DNA of 64,000 nucleotides. Source: Ipomoea triloba. Its lineage: Eukaryota > Streptophyta > Magnoliopsida > Solanales > Convolvulaceae. The translations under genes were made by a program, and so were the position numbers. The stretch lies in contig NC_044917.1 in NCBI RefSeq assembly GCF_003576645.1, positions 5,742,673 to 5,806,672 of the forward strand, in the 5' to 3' direction. Below are positions 40,001-51,440 of the stretch, piece by piece; positions within the stretch are counted from its first letter, which is position 1, and every line of letters begins with the position of its first letter. The notes under the pieces are model-generated. The model did not search any database. It saw only the letters and a list, made by a program, of their open reading frames with translations, and was not told the origin of the DNA.

Positions 40001-42421
40001 AAGCTAAGGGTACGTACGGACAACAAAAAGGAACCAATGGGGTTTGTGGGCTTTAAGTGTGAAGTCTTTCTATGCATAGGGCAGGGCGTAGAGAGATGCA
40101 GCAATGGATGCTCACTGAGAACTCTGAAACTATGAAAGCAATATTGGGATTTTGGATCCGAACGAGGTGTGTAAAAGGGGTTTCTTTAGAATATTACCCG
40201 GGGGGTAAATCAGTGTGTGTACACGTGGCGGAATCTGGAGATAGGGATGTATGCAGCCAATCATATTGTCGGATCTTGTGCCAGCGTGGCTGTGAGCAGC
40301 CAATCACTGCCTCGACGAAATTAAGGTTGCTCTGTTACTTATGCAGACCGATGAAGCTTGCATTTAAGGATAAGCTCAGAGCCTCTGACTACTAGGGTTT
40401 TGCTTTTACTTTACACTTTTATTATTTACAACTTCTCTAATTTAACATAATGATTTCTTCAAAAAATTTAGATATAATATTTGAAATAAATAATACTTTA
40501 ACATACAACTTGTAATATCTAATTTCAAGTTTAAATAGGTAAACTTTTATCAGTTTATGCATCAATATTTAAATTAAATTTTACTCAAATTAGTCATCAA
40601 AACTGTAAATAAGACATACTAAAATATTTTTAACATTTTTTTCTCGTGTATATTCTTATAAAATTTCATATATTCGGTAGCAAATGAGATCTTAATCTAG
40701 GTTCAATTCAATGATTTTTTTTTTTAAATTTTGTAGTGTTAGAGCAACGATTGACAGGTACAAGAAACATCATTCTGATTCGACAAATACTGGATCTGTT
40801 TCTGAAGCTAACACTCAGGTAACATGAATGTGAAGGGAGATATATATATTAAAATTATTAGCTTTAATTTTGGGAAAATATCATGATAGTGTGACCACTG
40901 GCCAGGCCAGTTCATGGGAATACTCAAATTTTGTAGCAAGGATAGAATTATATTGTTATAATTAAAAATGGATGAATTATTGTGTATACCAAATCATATA
41001 TATTATATATATCTTTTATTTATAATTTGACACTTCATACCTATTCTACATCTATTATCTATTTCATAAATTAACTCTTATCCCTAAATATCCAATTCTA
41101 GCTTTCTCTATTAGGGTGGGTTTGTTTAAATCTTATTTGCAGTATACTATATTGTGCCAAATGTTTCCTACTTTTGTTGCTGTGAAGAAGATTAACATGC
41201 ATGTGCAGTAGTAGGTATTAGAGGGTTGTGATGGAACTTGCAAGTGGTATAGATATATAGGTTGGCCTGGGCTAATATTGCGTTGTGCATTATTGCCAGT
41301 TTTACCAGCAGGAATCAGCCAAACTGCGGCGTCAAATAAGAGAGATACAAACTACAAACAAGTACGTACTCCAAATCAACAGGCCGGCCCGGGAATGTAC
41401 TCCTCACACTTACTAATAATGCGATTTGCAGGCAAATTCTTGGAGAGTCGCTCGGCGTTTTAACCCACAAGGAACTCAAGAATCTGGAAGGGAAAGTGGA
41501 GAAAGCCATTGGAAGAGTCCGCTCCAAAAAGGTGTGTACTAGCTCCTAAATGATTAAGTAAACTAGAATTACATTTAAATACCTAGTTAGGCAGACTCGG
41601 TTTACTTCCTCATGGATCTCGAGTAGGTTCTGGGTTATCAAAAAAAAGAATTCCAATCAAGTTATAAGTATGTATAAAGTAGCCGGATTCTGAAGTAGTC
41701 TGGGTTTGTATTTCCAGAATGAGTTGCTGTTTTCTGAGATAGAGCTGATGCAAAAGAGGGTAAGCACTCATTGTTTATCTTATTTCTTGCAAATTAAGGA
41801 TGAAAATTTTCATATATATATATATATATATCATATATGTATGTATGCCTGCTTTCACCCTTGCACTTGCTATAAGTTTTTTCAAACTCTATTTGGTGCA
41901 ACTTCTTCCAGGAGATTGAACTGCAAAATGCCAACATGTATCTGCGAGCAAAGGTCTGATTCTCTTGACCTTAAAAAGACTTTTTAGTACAGAATGTAAT
42001 ATATAGCGCGGATTAACTAGGTAGGTAGTTCTACTGATTGTAGAAGCTTATTCAAGGTGAAATATATAAATGATATTGCAGATAGGTGAGTTTGAAAGAG
42101 CACAACAGCAAATGAACCTGATGCCAGGATCTGAATACCAGGAGCCTATGACAACTTCCCAGACTTACGACGCTCACAACTTTCTTCCATTAACTCTCCT
42201 GGAGCCTAATCAACATTACTCTCGCCACGATCAAACAGCTCTTCAACTCGTGTACGTCTTTTAATTAATTGCTCTCTTTCCTTTCATACAACTCAACTGC
42301 ACCTCCACTTTCGATTTCAAATGGCCTAATCTTACTGTCTTCAACAAAGATATATGATTGGCAATGATTTGATGATTTTTCTTCTCATCTTTCTGCTGAT
42401 GCTTTAATTTGGAACAGGTAA
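37003..42421 (+). CDS. PLE: AGAMOUS-clade MADS-box transcription factor, PLENA/SHATTERPROOF lineage (8 exons, 244 aa)
   Basis: Exons: 37003-37235, 40737-40818, 41300-41361, 41432-41531, 41718-41759, 41912-41953, 42082-42251, 42418-42421. Lengths 82, 62, 100, 42 and 42 are canonical for type II MADS genes. Residues 19-77 form the MADS DNA-binding domain ([20 protein letters not shown]), preceded by the short N-terminal extension typical of AG-clade proteins. Then come the I region ([19 protein letters not shown]), the K domain ([14 protein letters not shown] to [12 protein letters not shown]) and the C-terminal AG motifs ([21 protein letters not shown]). REIQTTN and [11 protein letters not shown] fit the PLE/SHP sublineage better than AG itself. 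Family role: nuclear CArG-box-binding regulator of stamen, carpel and fruit identity, acting with SEPALLATA partners. The final splice creates GTG-TAA. The gene is convergent with GAUT15. Confidence 0.92.
38029..38254. mobile_element. MITE in the MADS intron
   Basis: Inverted ends: left CCTGTTTGGTAAATTAGTT, right reverse complement CTCTGTTTGGTAAAATAGTT. Internal hairpin GTTGCTTTGAGCAGCTTTTT. Homologous to about 11466-11786. Target duplication not clear, so the superfamily (hAT or Harbinger) is open. Confidence 0.6.
38280..38753. mobile_element. Tourist/Harbinger-like MITE in the MADS intron
   Basis: Target duplication TAA at 38277-38279 and 38754-38756. Ends GGGTGTGTTTGGTT and (reverse complement) GGGTCTGTTTGGTT, followed on both sides by matching GGAATGAGAATCA-type sequence. 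474 bp with no coding capacity. Ends and TAA duplication are typical of Tourist-like elements. Confidence 0.75.
39725..39908. mobile_element. probable Mutator-like MITE with 22-bp repeats, in the MADS intron
   Basis: It starts GCAAATTATGAGGTTCAC, like the GGCAAATTATG end of the element at 55513-55829, and has adjacent 22-bp units (TTCATTTTTAGTACATCGTA plus GA, then TTCATTTTTAGGGCATTGTA plus AG). Boundaries and target duplication are uncertain. Confidence 0.35.
40010..40400 (+). promoter_or_regulatory. candidate AG-type intronic enhancer with paired CCAATCA boxes
   Basis: GC-richer than the surrounding intron. It holds two identical GCAGCCAATCA blocks (CCAATCA at 40257-40263 and 40300-40306, 43 bp apart), a LEAFY-type CCAATGG (40034-40040), a CACGTGG G-box (from 40222) and the palindrome TTACCCGGGGGGTAA (about 40193-40207). 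Paired CCAAT boxes and LEAFY sites are known features of the AGAMOUS regulatory intron. The 107-codon frame across it (40072-40395) is best read as chance. Confidence 0.6.
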
Positions 42422-43214
42422 CTGACCTGGGAAAGACCTTGCAATCATGTACGTCTGCTATCTATTCTCGATCTGTCATGGGCGGGAATGCATCACCTTA
42501 GCTTGTTTATTTTTCTGCTTATAGTTTTGTAAAATCGTTCATTAAGAAGAACAAGTTATTTCCAGTTCTGCGATGGGCTCTAATTAGCTGCTTGCCCGTT
42601 TGTGCTTAAGAATTTGAATTGGGTTTAGAGAGAATATTCTTGTTTGATCCATCCTTCCAGTGGTACTGGTACAGACATCTAAAGCTCTCTGATCTGCTAA
42701 TATATACAATGCTGTTGTTTCCTTTAATTTGATACCATAATATGCCTTCTAGATGCATTCAATCAGAAATTAATGGACCGCTTATCTATCACAAATAAAA
42801 TAACTGATAATACATGTCTTAGTGTTTCAGTCCTGTGGTGCTGTTTGCATAAAATTAGGAACATTTTTGTTCCACTACAAAATATGTTTTACGTTATAAA
42901 AAAAACAAATAAAAAAAACGATGAAATAAAGCATTATATTGCCATATTGGTCGACTAAGAACCAGAATTATAGTGTTCTATTTACTCATAATGACATGCT
43001 AGAAGATATATATCGATGTCGTGAAAGTCAGATTTCTAGACTGTATAGGGGTATTATACCAGCTGCTACCTTCATCTATTCCCTATTTTATGGACAAGGA
43101 AAACAATCTCAGTAGTATAAGCAGAGACTGAAGGCAATACCTTCTTCCCCCTGACTCAAACTATTTCTCTGATAACTTCTTTTCGAACGAATTGGAGCAC
43201 AAGTGAGGAGAGAC
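42422..43214. other. convergent intergenic interval (3'UTRs)
   Basis: About 0.8 kb between the MADS stop codon and the GAUT15 stop codon. It should contain both 3'UTRs. No other gene is recognised; the 61-codon frame at 42773-42958 has no support. Confidence 0.6.
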
Positions 43215-46200
43215 TTACGCCCTCTTTGCCCTTGTGCTCACAATTCCGCAATCCCTGACAAATTCATTTGAGAAATTTACATTTCGGCTCCACAAGCTTT
43301 GTATCTCAGGGGCTGCAATCTCAAGCCACGGCTTCGCTGGTCCACTGAAATGTATTACAGCTGCAGCTTTCAACACTGATTCTTCAACTTGTGGAAATCG
43401 ATCACCCAATTCAGCAACATGCCATGAAGGATCAATTGGCTGCACCTTACCCTCAAAAGCTATTAAAGCAGGCGGAAGTGCTCCAGGACGCCATAATTCA
43501 AAACCAGAGTTGAGGTTCTGCAAATCATACAAAGATTAACCAGACTTATTGTGAAGGTTTAAGCTTTGCTCAATCTATGGTCCCCGGTATGGTGCACAAC
43601 AAAGCAAAGCTGGAAATGCCAGTCAATAAAGCAATTGATTGTTGGCTGAACTGAATGCACTTACATATTTAAGCCATTGATGATAAGTTGCGGTAATATT
43701 TTCCTTCCTCCATGCTTGGAGGTCAAAGAGGTTCATTCCATAAAGCCATCCACACTGATCATAATTTAACTTGGATGATATGAATGGGTTTGTGAAATTG
43801 AAATAGTCCATATATTTTCTTCCAGGGCAACATCCATATCCACACGACGAATCAAAAACTGCACCAACAACTTTGCCATTGAGGTCTAAATCCCACAGAG
43901 ATGATAAGTCATGTTGAACAACAGTATCATCATCCAAGAATACAATCTTGTTCAGATCTGGAAAGAGCTGAAATTGGGTAACTAATCAATCTTCACTAAA
44001 TGGACAGCATTGAAGATCATCCTTTATCAGAAAAACAGATGAAATTAAGTAATTACCTCAGGGATATAAATGCGGAGGTGATTCAAAAGGGATATGCTGG
44101 TTGGCCATTGATAATCTAGATCCTTGTCAAGCTTATCATCAAATGCAGCAACTTCATCCTTGATTCTATCAAATTTGTGGCCCCAAATCAAGTGATGAAT
44201 CTCTAGCATCTGCTTAATCCCAATATTCACATCATGAGGCCAATCATATTGGTGCAGGCCTTTTACTTCCACAACAGCTGAGTTAATGGAATTCATTGCA
44301 AACCATGCATGCATAGCAGTGTATGTTTTCTTATCAGTCACTACATGAAACACCATCCTCCCTGGGGTCATTGAGCTTTTGATGGTAGAGGAGATTACAA
44401 CAGAGGCAGCAAGCACATTGTCTGTTAGTAGAACAACATGTTGGAAAGAAGGGTCAGTGAGGCGGGAAACATATTCTGGTGCAGGTAAGCGAGATCGTGC
44501 CACAGCATTCACTGCATATTCCTCAGCCAGCTTGAGAGAAAGACAATGCATCCATTTGGGTACACCATGAGAAGCTAAATGCCAGTAAATGGACTCCTGC
44601 TTCCTAGCTGATTGAACCATCTGTTCCATCTTCAACATCTAAATGCAAAACAGACATTCACTGTTATTATTGTTAGTTATTGTCTTTTAATAAGTAGTAA
44701 TTTATCATATATGGTGCCGTAACAATCAAATCAACAATTTATAGTTCACTGACAATTTTCTAGGTGCAGAAGGCACCCAGTTAACATATCAAGTCACCTT
44801 GAAATAGAAGGCAGTTAAATTACCAGTTTAGTGGAGTAGCAACTGCATGCAAAAAAAACTTATATAAAATTGGCATCCCAGATTTATACCAAAAGTCCAA
44901 AAATAGAATGTACTCTGTATATTGCTACATTAAATGCTTAGTTGAAAATGAAACTATGGTCCAAACTCCAAACCAAGAATCAAGCACTAAAAAAGTTGTT
45001 AATTAATATGACATACTTTCTAAACATCTTAATTCTTAAAAGTACTTCGAAAGTTCCTTCAAAAAAAAAAAGTACTTCGAAAGTCAGAAAGCCAATCAAC
45101 AAGTAAAAGAACAAGTAGTTGTGTGTATAACAACAACACTAATAATAATAATAATAATAATAATACTTCGTACTAAAGAATCCGAAGTTCAAAGAAGTAT
45201 CATGACAGCATTAGATAAAGTCAAGTTACATAATTCCAGGAAGAGTAAAAAAGGTTCAGAGCTAAGCTTTCTGTATATTCAGAATCAGGAAAGATAAACT
45301 TAGACAAACTTTGGTCTGTCACTGCAAGGTGCATTTATCCTAGTAAAGATAAACTTAAACAAGTACAGAGAGCTCCCAAGCAAAAAAATTTCATCATAGG
45401 AGTAGGAGAGGACAAACTGGTCCTAGTTGTACTTGAAAGGTGCCAAAACAAATATGGCCCCACAAATTTATTTAGAGCATTTTTCCAAGGCCTTAATTAC
45501 ACAGCAACACAAACAATATCAAGCAGGTATATCATATATGTGGCTAATAGTTGATTCAATGGCCTTTCAAACAGTAGCATACCATCACTCTCATTTAATG
45601 TGGCAACACAATTTCAAGATTCATATCTTCAAATGCTGCTTACCATATTACAGTGAGAGTTGTATACAAAAACAGTACAATATATTTAGAAAGTATTGAT
45701 TAAATATTTTAATGTAAGACAATAAGCAAGCTAGATGTATTGCTATAAGCAAGTTATATATTGGGTCAAGCAGAGAGTTAACTGTGGGATGGTTAAATGG
45801 CTGCTGAATATATTAAATGGATAAAGGGAAACAACCCAGAAGTAAAACCAAGTAAACAACAAAATCACAGTGCAGGTGGTGAAAGTAGTTTGTTACCGTA
45901 GCTTTAGCCTTGAAAGCAAAGGTCTTGATATCATGTCTATTTGAAGTCATTTCCTTAACAAGGTCATTGAATGAGGCTGTAACTGGAGTTAAACCCTCCA
46001 TTCCCCCAATTCCATTCTCACCATCAATGCTTGTGACCTCCAGCAGTGCCCTCGTCAGCTCTTCTCTGAGCTTTTTTAACCATTAGGCAAAACACACATC
46101 ATTACGAAAAGGAACAGACAAGAACTAAATTAAATTAATGATGACGTCTGACAGCATAAAGATGAGAATGGCCAACCAACTTTTATCACGTTCAAGTGGG

Positions 46201-47830
46201 TTACACAGTTGGAAGCATTATCCTCATTATTTAGACCAATTCTTGACTTCATGCAAATCCGTACGTTCTCAGTGCCCTGGTGTTGTTGCTCTAGAGATAA
46301 AGCTGATCAAGTTGGACTAAAAATCTAGTGACTTATTATTGCTAGGTCGCTATACAACTGGCAAGGTTCACGAAAGCAACAAGTGGAGATTGATTATTGA
46401 CAGCTCCTCTGATTAAGCTCATCCATGAAGATTGAATACTCAAAAACTGTACTTAAATTTCAAATCCTAGATTCATACCCAACATCAAATTAACTATGAA
46501 CATAGCTTATATTAATATGTGGTTGACTTAGTGTTGTAATTTAGGCAGGATAAAAAAAAGTAACATAAAGAATAAGTTATTATTATTAACACCCCACATC
46601 CACATCTAAAAGAGGAAAAAGAAAATAAACAAAGAAAAGAATTACTATGTACTATACCATTTCTCGGAGCAGTAAAAATGATTTAAGAGCATAGAGAATT
46701 CCACAAGTTGAGGTCAGGAATGATTTGAATTTGAAAATTAAAGTTGATTGTTGACTCTTTCATCTCTAATAGTATCCATATGATGGGTGTGCATTATTAT
46801 TAAAATGCGAAAAGTCTACTTTCCAAGAGAATCAAACTGGGGCTGTCGGCAGGCATCTTAAAGCCCAATTCGATGCTAGCTTACCCCAAGTGAATTAGAG
46901 CAAGTAATAATTAGCTTAATGAGAAAAATATTGAAATAGAATTTTCTAGTCTAGCTTGATATGTTCTGTAAAATGCAACTACGCTACAAAAGTTGCAACA
47001 TGTGAACGTAGATTGTGAGCCTAAAAATTCCCAAGGTGCCCCACGTGGACACCCTTGCCGAGTGATACAAGTATCGCAGCGACGCAGTTTCACGTGCTTG
47101 TTTTACTAGGATAAAAACTTGTTACCCACCCTTATCCACTTGACATGATGGCTTCATTGATTTATGCTGCGCGGATTATATTTACTTTTTATATTAGTTT
47201 ATTATTTAATGATAGTGAAAAATAAATTTAAAAATTCGCGAATTTTTAAAAAAGTATTCAATGGTGAAATAGACAGGAAGCATGATCACTAATGCACTTA
47301 AATGAATCAATATGGCGTTAATAATGCAGTAGTATACTAGCCTACTAGGTTAAGTTAGTCAGATGAAAGGGTAATTAATTACCAGAGCCGAATCACTCCC
47401 GCCGAAAATTCTCCATCCAAGACAGCCTGCAAATTGATTAAAAAAAGAATTATAAGTAAAGAATATTATTATTGCGTATTCCGCATGCGAAATTTAAGGC
47501 ACGGACGCACCGTAAAAAAATAATAATAATAAAAAAGGTTCAAAGTAAAAAAAGAAAATGAAAAAAAAAAAGTGAAAGAAAGTTACCGAGAGAGGTGGAG
47601 CAAATGGCAGCGGATTCAAGGAAGAGAAAAGCGATTCTGACGAAGAGAAAGGAAAAAAGCAAAAGCGTTAATATTGCCGGAAACATCACCGCCCTGTGAG
47701 ATATCCGCCGACCGATACGGGGCGATCCTTTTGCCTTCATCCCGCCGGCGAAAACTTCTCCGCCTTCAACGGAACCAGAATTCGAAATCGTAACTTTCTT
47801 AATCCCCGTCGCCGATATGTAAAACTTCAT
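43215..47830 (-). CDS. GAUT15: GT8 galacturonosyltransferase GAUT15 (6 exons, 549 aa)
   Basis: Exons (minus strand): 47830-47587, 47426-47383, 46070-45897, 44638-44057, 43967-43665, 43517-43215; the joined frame is open. The start [18 protein letters not shown] matches the GAUT15 N-terminus as I remember it. An in-frame ATG eight codons upstream (47854) is possible. Layout is type II membrane: short cytosolic tail, transmembrane segment about 47-71, then a Golgi-lumen GT8 domain. Landmarks: [35 protein letters not shown] with the metal-binding DxD (360-362), NFTNPFIS, and HFSGPAKPW (505-513). GAUT enzymes transfer galacturonic acid from UDP-GalA in pectin or related wall polymers; the product of GAUT15 itself is less defined. 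The exon 3 acceptor (TTAAAAAAG) is weak but required by the frame. Confidence 0.92.
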
Positions 47831-48170
47831 CTCTGAATCCTCGATTTCCACCAAACGAAACTCTCATCTCATTTCACTTCTCCCTTCAGATCCAAGCTCA
47901 CTCTTCCCTGTCCACTGCATCTGCACCTATACATACACACCGTAACTATATAAATCCAGATTGAATAAACATTTCAGTTCACACATTCATATCAAAAACA
48001 GCTCAGAAAATCACAGCTCTACCTCTTTAGATTCGACTTTTGAAGTTTAATCTCGAGATCGAGCTTTGTATATATTCATAAGCCGATACACAGAGTATGT
48101 GCGGACATGTATGTTGGTTTCTGAAAGAGAGAATGTGATCACGCACTCTGTGCTCTGCAATAATAAGCTA
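47831..48170 (-). promoter_or_regulatory. 5'UTR/promoter of GAUT15
   Basis: Sequence upstream of the GAUT15 ATG includes CT-rich DNA next to the start and a TATATAG-like motif on the minus strand near 47948-47955. No precise start site can be placed. A leader intron cannot be excluded. Confidence 0.35.
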
Positions 48171-48932
48171 ATACTGTACGGTTCTTTTTATTTTATTTTA
48201 TTTTATTTTATATAAGACTTTTGAGAGAGAAGATGAGTGGGATAGGAGAACTATTAACTGAAAAGCCAAAACCAATGCCGCGTTGAATGCCGCGGGAATT
48301 AGATTGGAATTACTTTAAGATTCTGTCGTCATTGGCACGTTTTTTTACTTTTTTTTTTTAATTATGAAATACGGAGTTATATATTACCCAATATAATATC
48401 ATTTGTTTGTGACAAAAAGGTTAATTTTCAACCCAATGATCTTCACGCCCCAACCTTACAAAGCATTTTGAATAATATAAATTATGATAACTTGCTAAAT
48501 ACAGAGAATAGAGCTTTGTTTATTATGTACAAGAGACATCTCACTTTTGAGGGGTTGCTCTCACACTGGCACACTGCACTAGATTGAGATATGAGAACCA
48601 TAACTAAATTATAAATAAAAATAATTAGTACTAGCAATGGGTGTTAGGAAACTTTAGATAAAATTTTTGGTAAATAGTAGGAATTGAAATCTAAATAAAT
48701 ATATAACGATGTATAATACATACATGAAGGATGACCTTTTACTTGTTTTTATTTTTTCTTTTCCATTTTTATTACTACATTATTAAAAGGTAAAGGAGAA
48801 TAAGAGGTCATAATATATTTATGATTATTAAAAGATTTTAATCCAATAGTGAAGTATAAAAAATAGGTAAACAAACATGGTAATTAGAATCAAATAAGAT
48901 AGTAGCATACAATAATATTATTTGTTACTACC
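48171..48932. other. intergenic upstream of GAUT15
   Basis: AT-rich, with a TTTTA run near 48185-48212. No gene or bounded element recognised before the MITE that starts at 48942. Confidence 0.45.
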
Positions 48933-48941
48933 TTTGAGAGC

Positions 48942-49326
48942 CAGTACTTATACCGTGGACCATGGGTCATGGCTGATACTGCAGTTGTGTTGAAAGGATA
49001 CTGCAATTGTGTTGAACAGATACTACAGTTGTGTTGAAAGGAAACTGCAGTTGCGACGAAACAGATAACGTTTAATCCGTCTGGAACTGCAGTTGTGTTG
49101 AACGGATACTGCAATTGTGTTGAACGGATACTGAAGTTGTGGTGAACGGATACTGCAGTGGTGTTGAACGGATGAACGACCTCTGTTTCGCGCAACTCAG
49201 TTTCCTTTCAACACAACTGCAGTATCAGTTCAACACAACTGCAGTATCCTTTCAACACAACTGCACTATCAGCCATGACCATGGTCCACAATGCATTGTG
49301 GACCATGGTCCACCATATAATTTGCG
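48942..49326. mobile_element. Mutator-like MITE 'D' with 22-bp repeat core
   Basis: Perfect 9-bp target duplication TTTGAGAGC at 48933-48941 and 49327-49335. Starts CAGTACTTATACCGTGG and ends CATATAATTTGCG. The ends share GTGGACCATGG...TCATGGCTGATA in inverted orientation. The core is tandem variants of a 22-bp unit (GATACTGCAGTTGTGTTGAA plus CG), reading one way at about 48979-49172 and the reverse way at about 49200-49268, so the whole element folds back. Confidence 0.75.
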
Positions 49327-49331
49327 TTTGA

Positions 49332-49677
49332 GAGCGCCCTTACCAGGAGATATTATTTGGTTTATGTCAAAAAAGTTACCAACATGGCAGGAGAGAGATG
49401 AGGAGAGAGAGGAAATGATTCCTATGCAAAGAAAGGTTCATAGCACAGTAAAATCGACCAACTCCTGACACAAACACCAGTTGTTGTGCGCATTTCGCGC
49501 ACAGCAGCGCCCATGCGGGCGCATGCACTGCACGCGCCTACTCTGATAGCTTTGCCTTATTTTTTTAAAATCATATTTGTTTTATTTTTTTCCTTCCCTC
49601 CTATTTTCTCTTTCCTAATCACACTTACAAAAACTTCTCAAAAACTGCAAAAAAAAATTCTATTGATAATGATGCTC
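49332..49677. mobile_element. Harbinger-like MITE with GC hairpins (interrupted left end)
   Basis: The right end GATGCTC before TAA pairs with the left start GAGCGCCCTTACC. GC hairpins (GTGCGCATTTCGCGCAC and GCGCCCATGCGGGCGC) lie near 49485-49540. TCTCTTTCCTAATCACACTT near 49607 is identical to the tail of the element at 1586-5704. The left end lies at the insertion site of element D, so its own TAA duplication is not intact (TGA). Confidence 0.5.
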
Positions 49678-49749
49678 TAAGAATTATTTCCATAATCTCA
49701 AATCGTATTAATCAAATTTTATTTTGATCAAATTGTTTACCGAATTGCC

Positions 49750-49920
49750 AAAGACCTTGTGGTCAAGTAGCATCCGGTGCCTTGATTAACACTCCCACAT
49801 GGATGATGGTAGTGGGTTCGAGACTCAGTAGAGACAACTGTTGACTTGTTGTGCTTCAGTAAGTCGATAAAGTAGCTATGATCAGATACTACACTGTAAC
49901 AGCGTCAGTAGTAGTAAAAA
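49750..49920 (+). mobile_element. tRNA-derived SINE copy 4 (most complete)
   Basis: A-box-like TTGTGGTCAAGTAGC (about 49758-49772), B-box GGTTCGAGAC (49815-49824), body TTGTGCTTCAGTAAGTCGAT and tail GCGTCAGTAGTAGTAAAAAA. The distance between the boxes is tRNA-like. It is the best reference copy for the four other copies in this window. Confidence 0.7.
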
Positions 49921-50968
49921 AGATTTATTTGAAGCAAGCTAGTTGTTGTTCACAGTAATCCTCCTAGACTGGGGGATTCATTTTTTATCCTTGCAGACCG
50001 CCTCGTACTCTTTTGGCGGAGCTTCACGCCATTCATTCAATTCATTAGACAAATCTTGCACCAACCTCACCAAATCATCAGCAACAACATTTTTCTCTCT
50101 AAACACATGTGTAATCCTCACCACCCAAGGTTATTTCGATTAACCGAAGAAATTAATAATATACACGCACACACATATTTTATAAACTTAATTATTTATT
50201 GCTCCGTACAATTAAGTTAGTTCAGTAAATTTTAATTTTTTTAAAAATCAAATTCTTCTAAAACTTTTAATCATTAACCAAACTAGCATATTTGGATACT
50301 GACCAAAATAATGAATTAATTCGATTGATGGTTAACTTAATTTTTTCGATTAATTAAACACTCCTACATACGTTTATTGCGTCACTTTTACCTTTGTTCT
50401 TAAGTTTTTTTTTTTAAAAAATATTTAGTGTACAATTTTTATTTTTTGTTACATTTAATATTTTTTACTAAACCTTTAATACAAAAAAAACAATGAAATT
50501 ACATCATATATATCCCCAATTCATAATCATACCGCCTCGAATACATTGATGCTTTTGAAGAGGAAAATGTGTGATTTTTAATTAATACTTTAAACGTATT
50601 TTACTTATTTTCTATTCAGAATTTAGACAAAAAGATACGAACCAAAAGCTAAAAATGAAAACCTTGCACATAATATGACAAAACAAAATTGGAAACCAAA
50701 TCTAACGAAGATTTAATAATAGTGATGAGAAAATAAGCGGAAATAATTATTACCTATAAGCTAAACAAAGGGCTATATTTGTTTAGCCGTTTAGATAATT
50801 GGAATGGAAAGCAATTACCACTTTTGTAGGTTACGGCTCAAAATCAGTTACGAAGATTTATCATAATTGTAATAATATAAAAAAAGAAATTACAAGATTT
50901 TAGAAATGAAGAAGATTTTCCCAGATTAAAATTTACCAATTAGTTTGAACTTTCCTTATTAACAATAT

Positions 50969-51440
50969 GGGTCACACTTGTGTGAGACCGTCTCACGGAT
51001 CCTTATTCGTGAAACAGGTCGGGTCGGGTCAAAGTACCATGCAAATGTCATACTTATATGTGCAAATCTCACACTTATATGCTCAAATATAACACTAATC
51101 AAAAATACAATTTTTGTTACTTATAAGAGAAAAAGTAATACATTTTTCATAATAAGTGAGGTTGACAAGTACCTCTCACTTATAAGGGCAAATATAATAC
51201 TTTTGAGGAAAAATGTAATACTTTTAAATCAAAATGTAAAAGTATTGTATTTTCCCTTAAAATTATTACATTTACCCTAATAAGTAACAAAAATTTTATT
51301 CCTAATTAGTATTACATTTGAGCATATAAGTATGACATTTGTACATATAAGTGTTACTTTTGTATCGTGACCCGACCCGATCCGACCCGTCTCATAGTGA
51401 GACGGTCTCACGGTGAGACGGTCTCACACAAATTTTTGCC
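50969..51440. mobile_element. Mutator-like MITE 'E' (GAGACGGTCTCA ends)
   Basis: Perfect 9-bp duplication TAACAATAT at 50960-50968 and 51441-51449. Ends: left GGGTCACACTTGTGTGAGAC, right reverse complement GGCAAAAATTTGTGTGAGAC. The halves are largely complementary (GTCGGGTCGGGTC with GACCCGACCCGATC), so it can form one hairpin. Part of the core repeats at 22 bp (AATATAATACTTTTGAGG..., ATGTAATACTTTTAAATC...). Elements with GTGTGAGACGGTCTCAC ends are familiar in plant genomes. Confidence 0.8.

Larger units (their letters stand above)
37236..40736 (+). other. large regulatory intron of the MADS gene
   Basis: 3501 bp, AACAG|GTCTCT donor and TTTTGTAG acceptor. In AG-clade genes the intron after the MADS exon holds the main cis-regulatory module. 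Here it has a CT-rich start, two MITEs (38029-38254, 38280-38753), a probable third element (about 39725-39908) and a GC-richer conserved-looking island (about 40010-40400). Reading frames inside it are not coding. Confidence 0.8.

Noticed and set aside
40072..40395. 107-codon frame in the MADS intron
   Set aside because: It lies in the conserved-type regulatory island between canonical MADS exons, with no recognisable domain; the island's CCAATCA and LEAFY-type motifs explain it better.
43234..43539. Plus-strand 101-codon frame opposite GAUT15 exon 6
   Set aside because: It is the antisense shadow of the GAUT15 C-terminal exon, whose minus-strand translation is clearly conserved.
46790..46905. 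SINE- or tRNA-like piece in GAUT15 intron 2 (AGTTTGATTCTC on the minus strand)
   Set aside because: The B-box is poor, no convincing A-box or cloverleaf can be drawn, and no second copy was found in the window.
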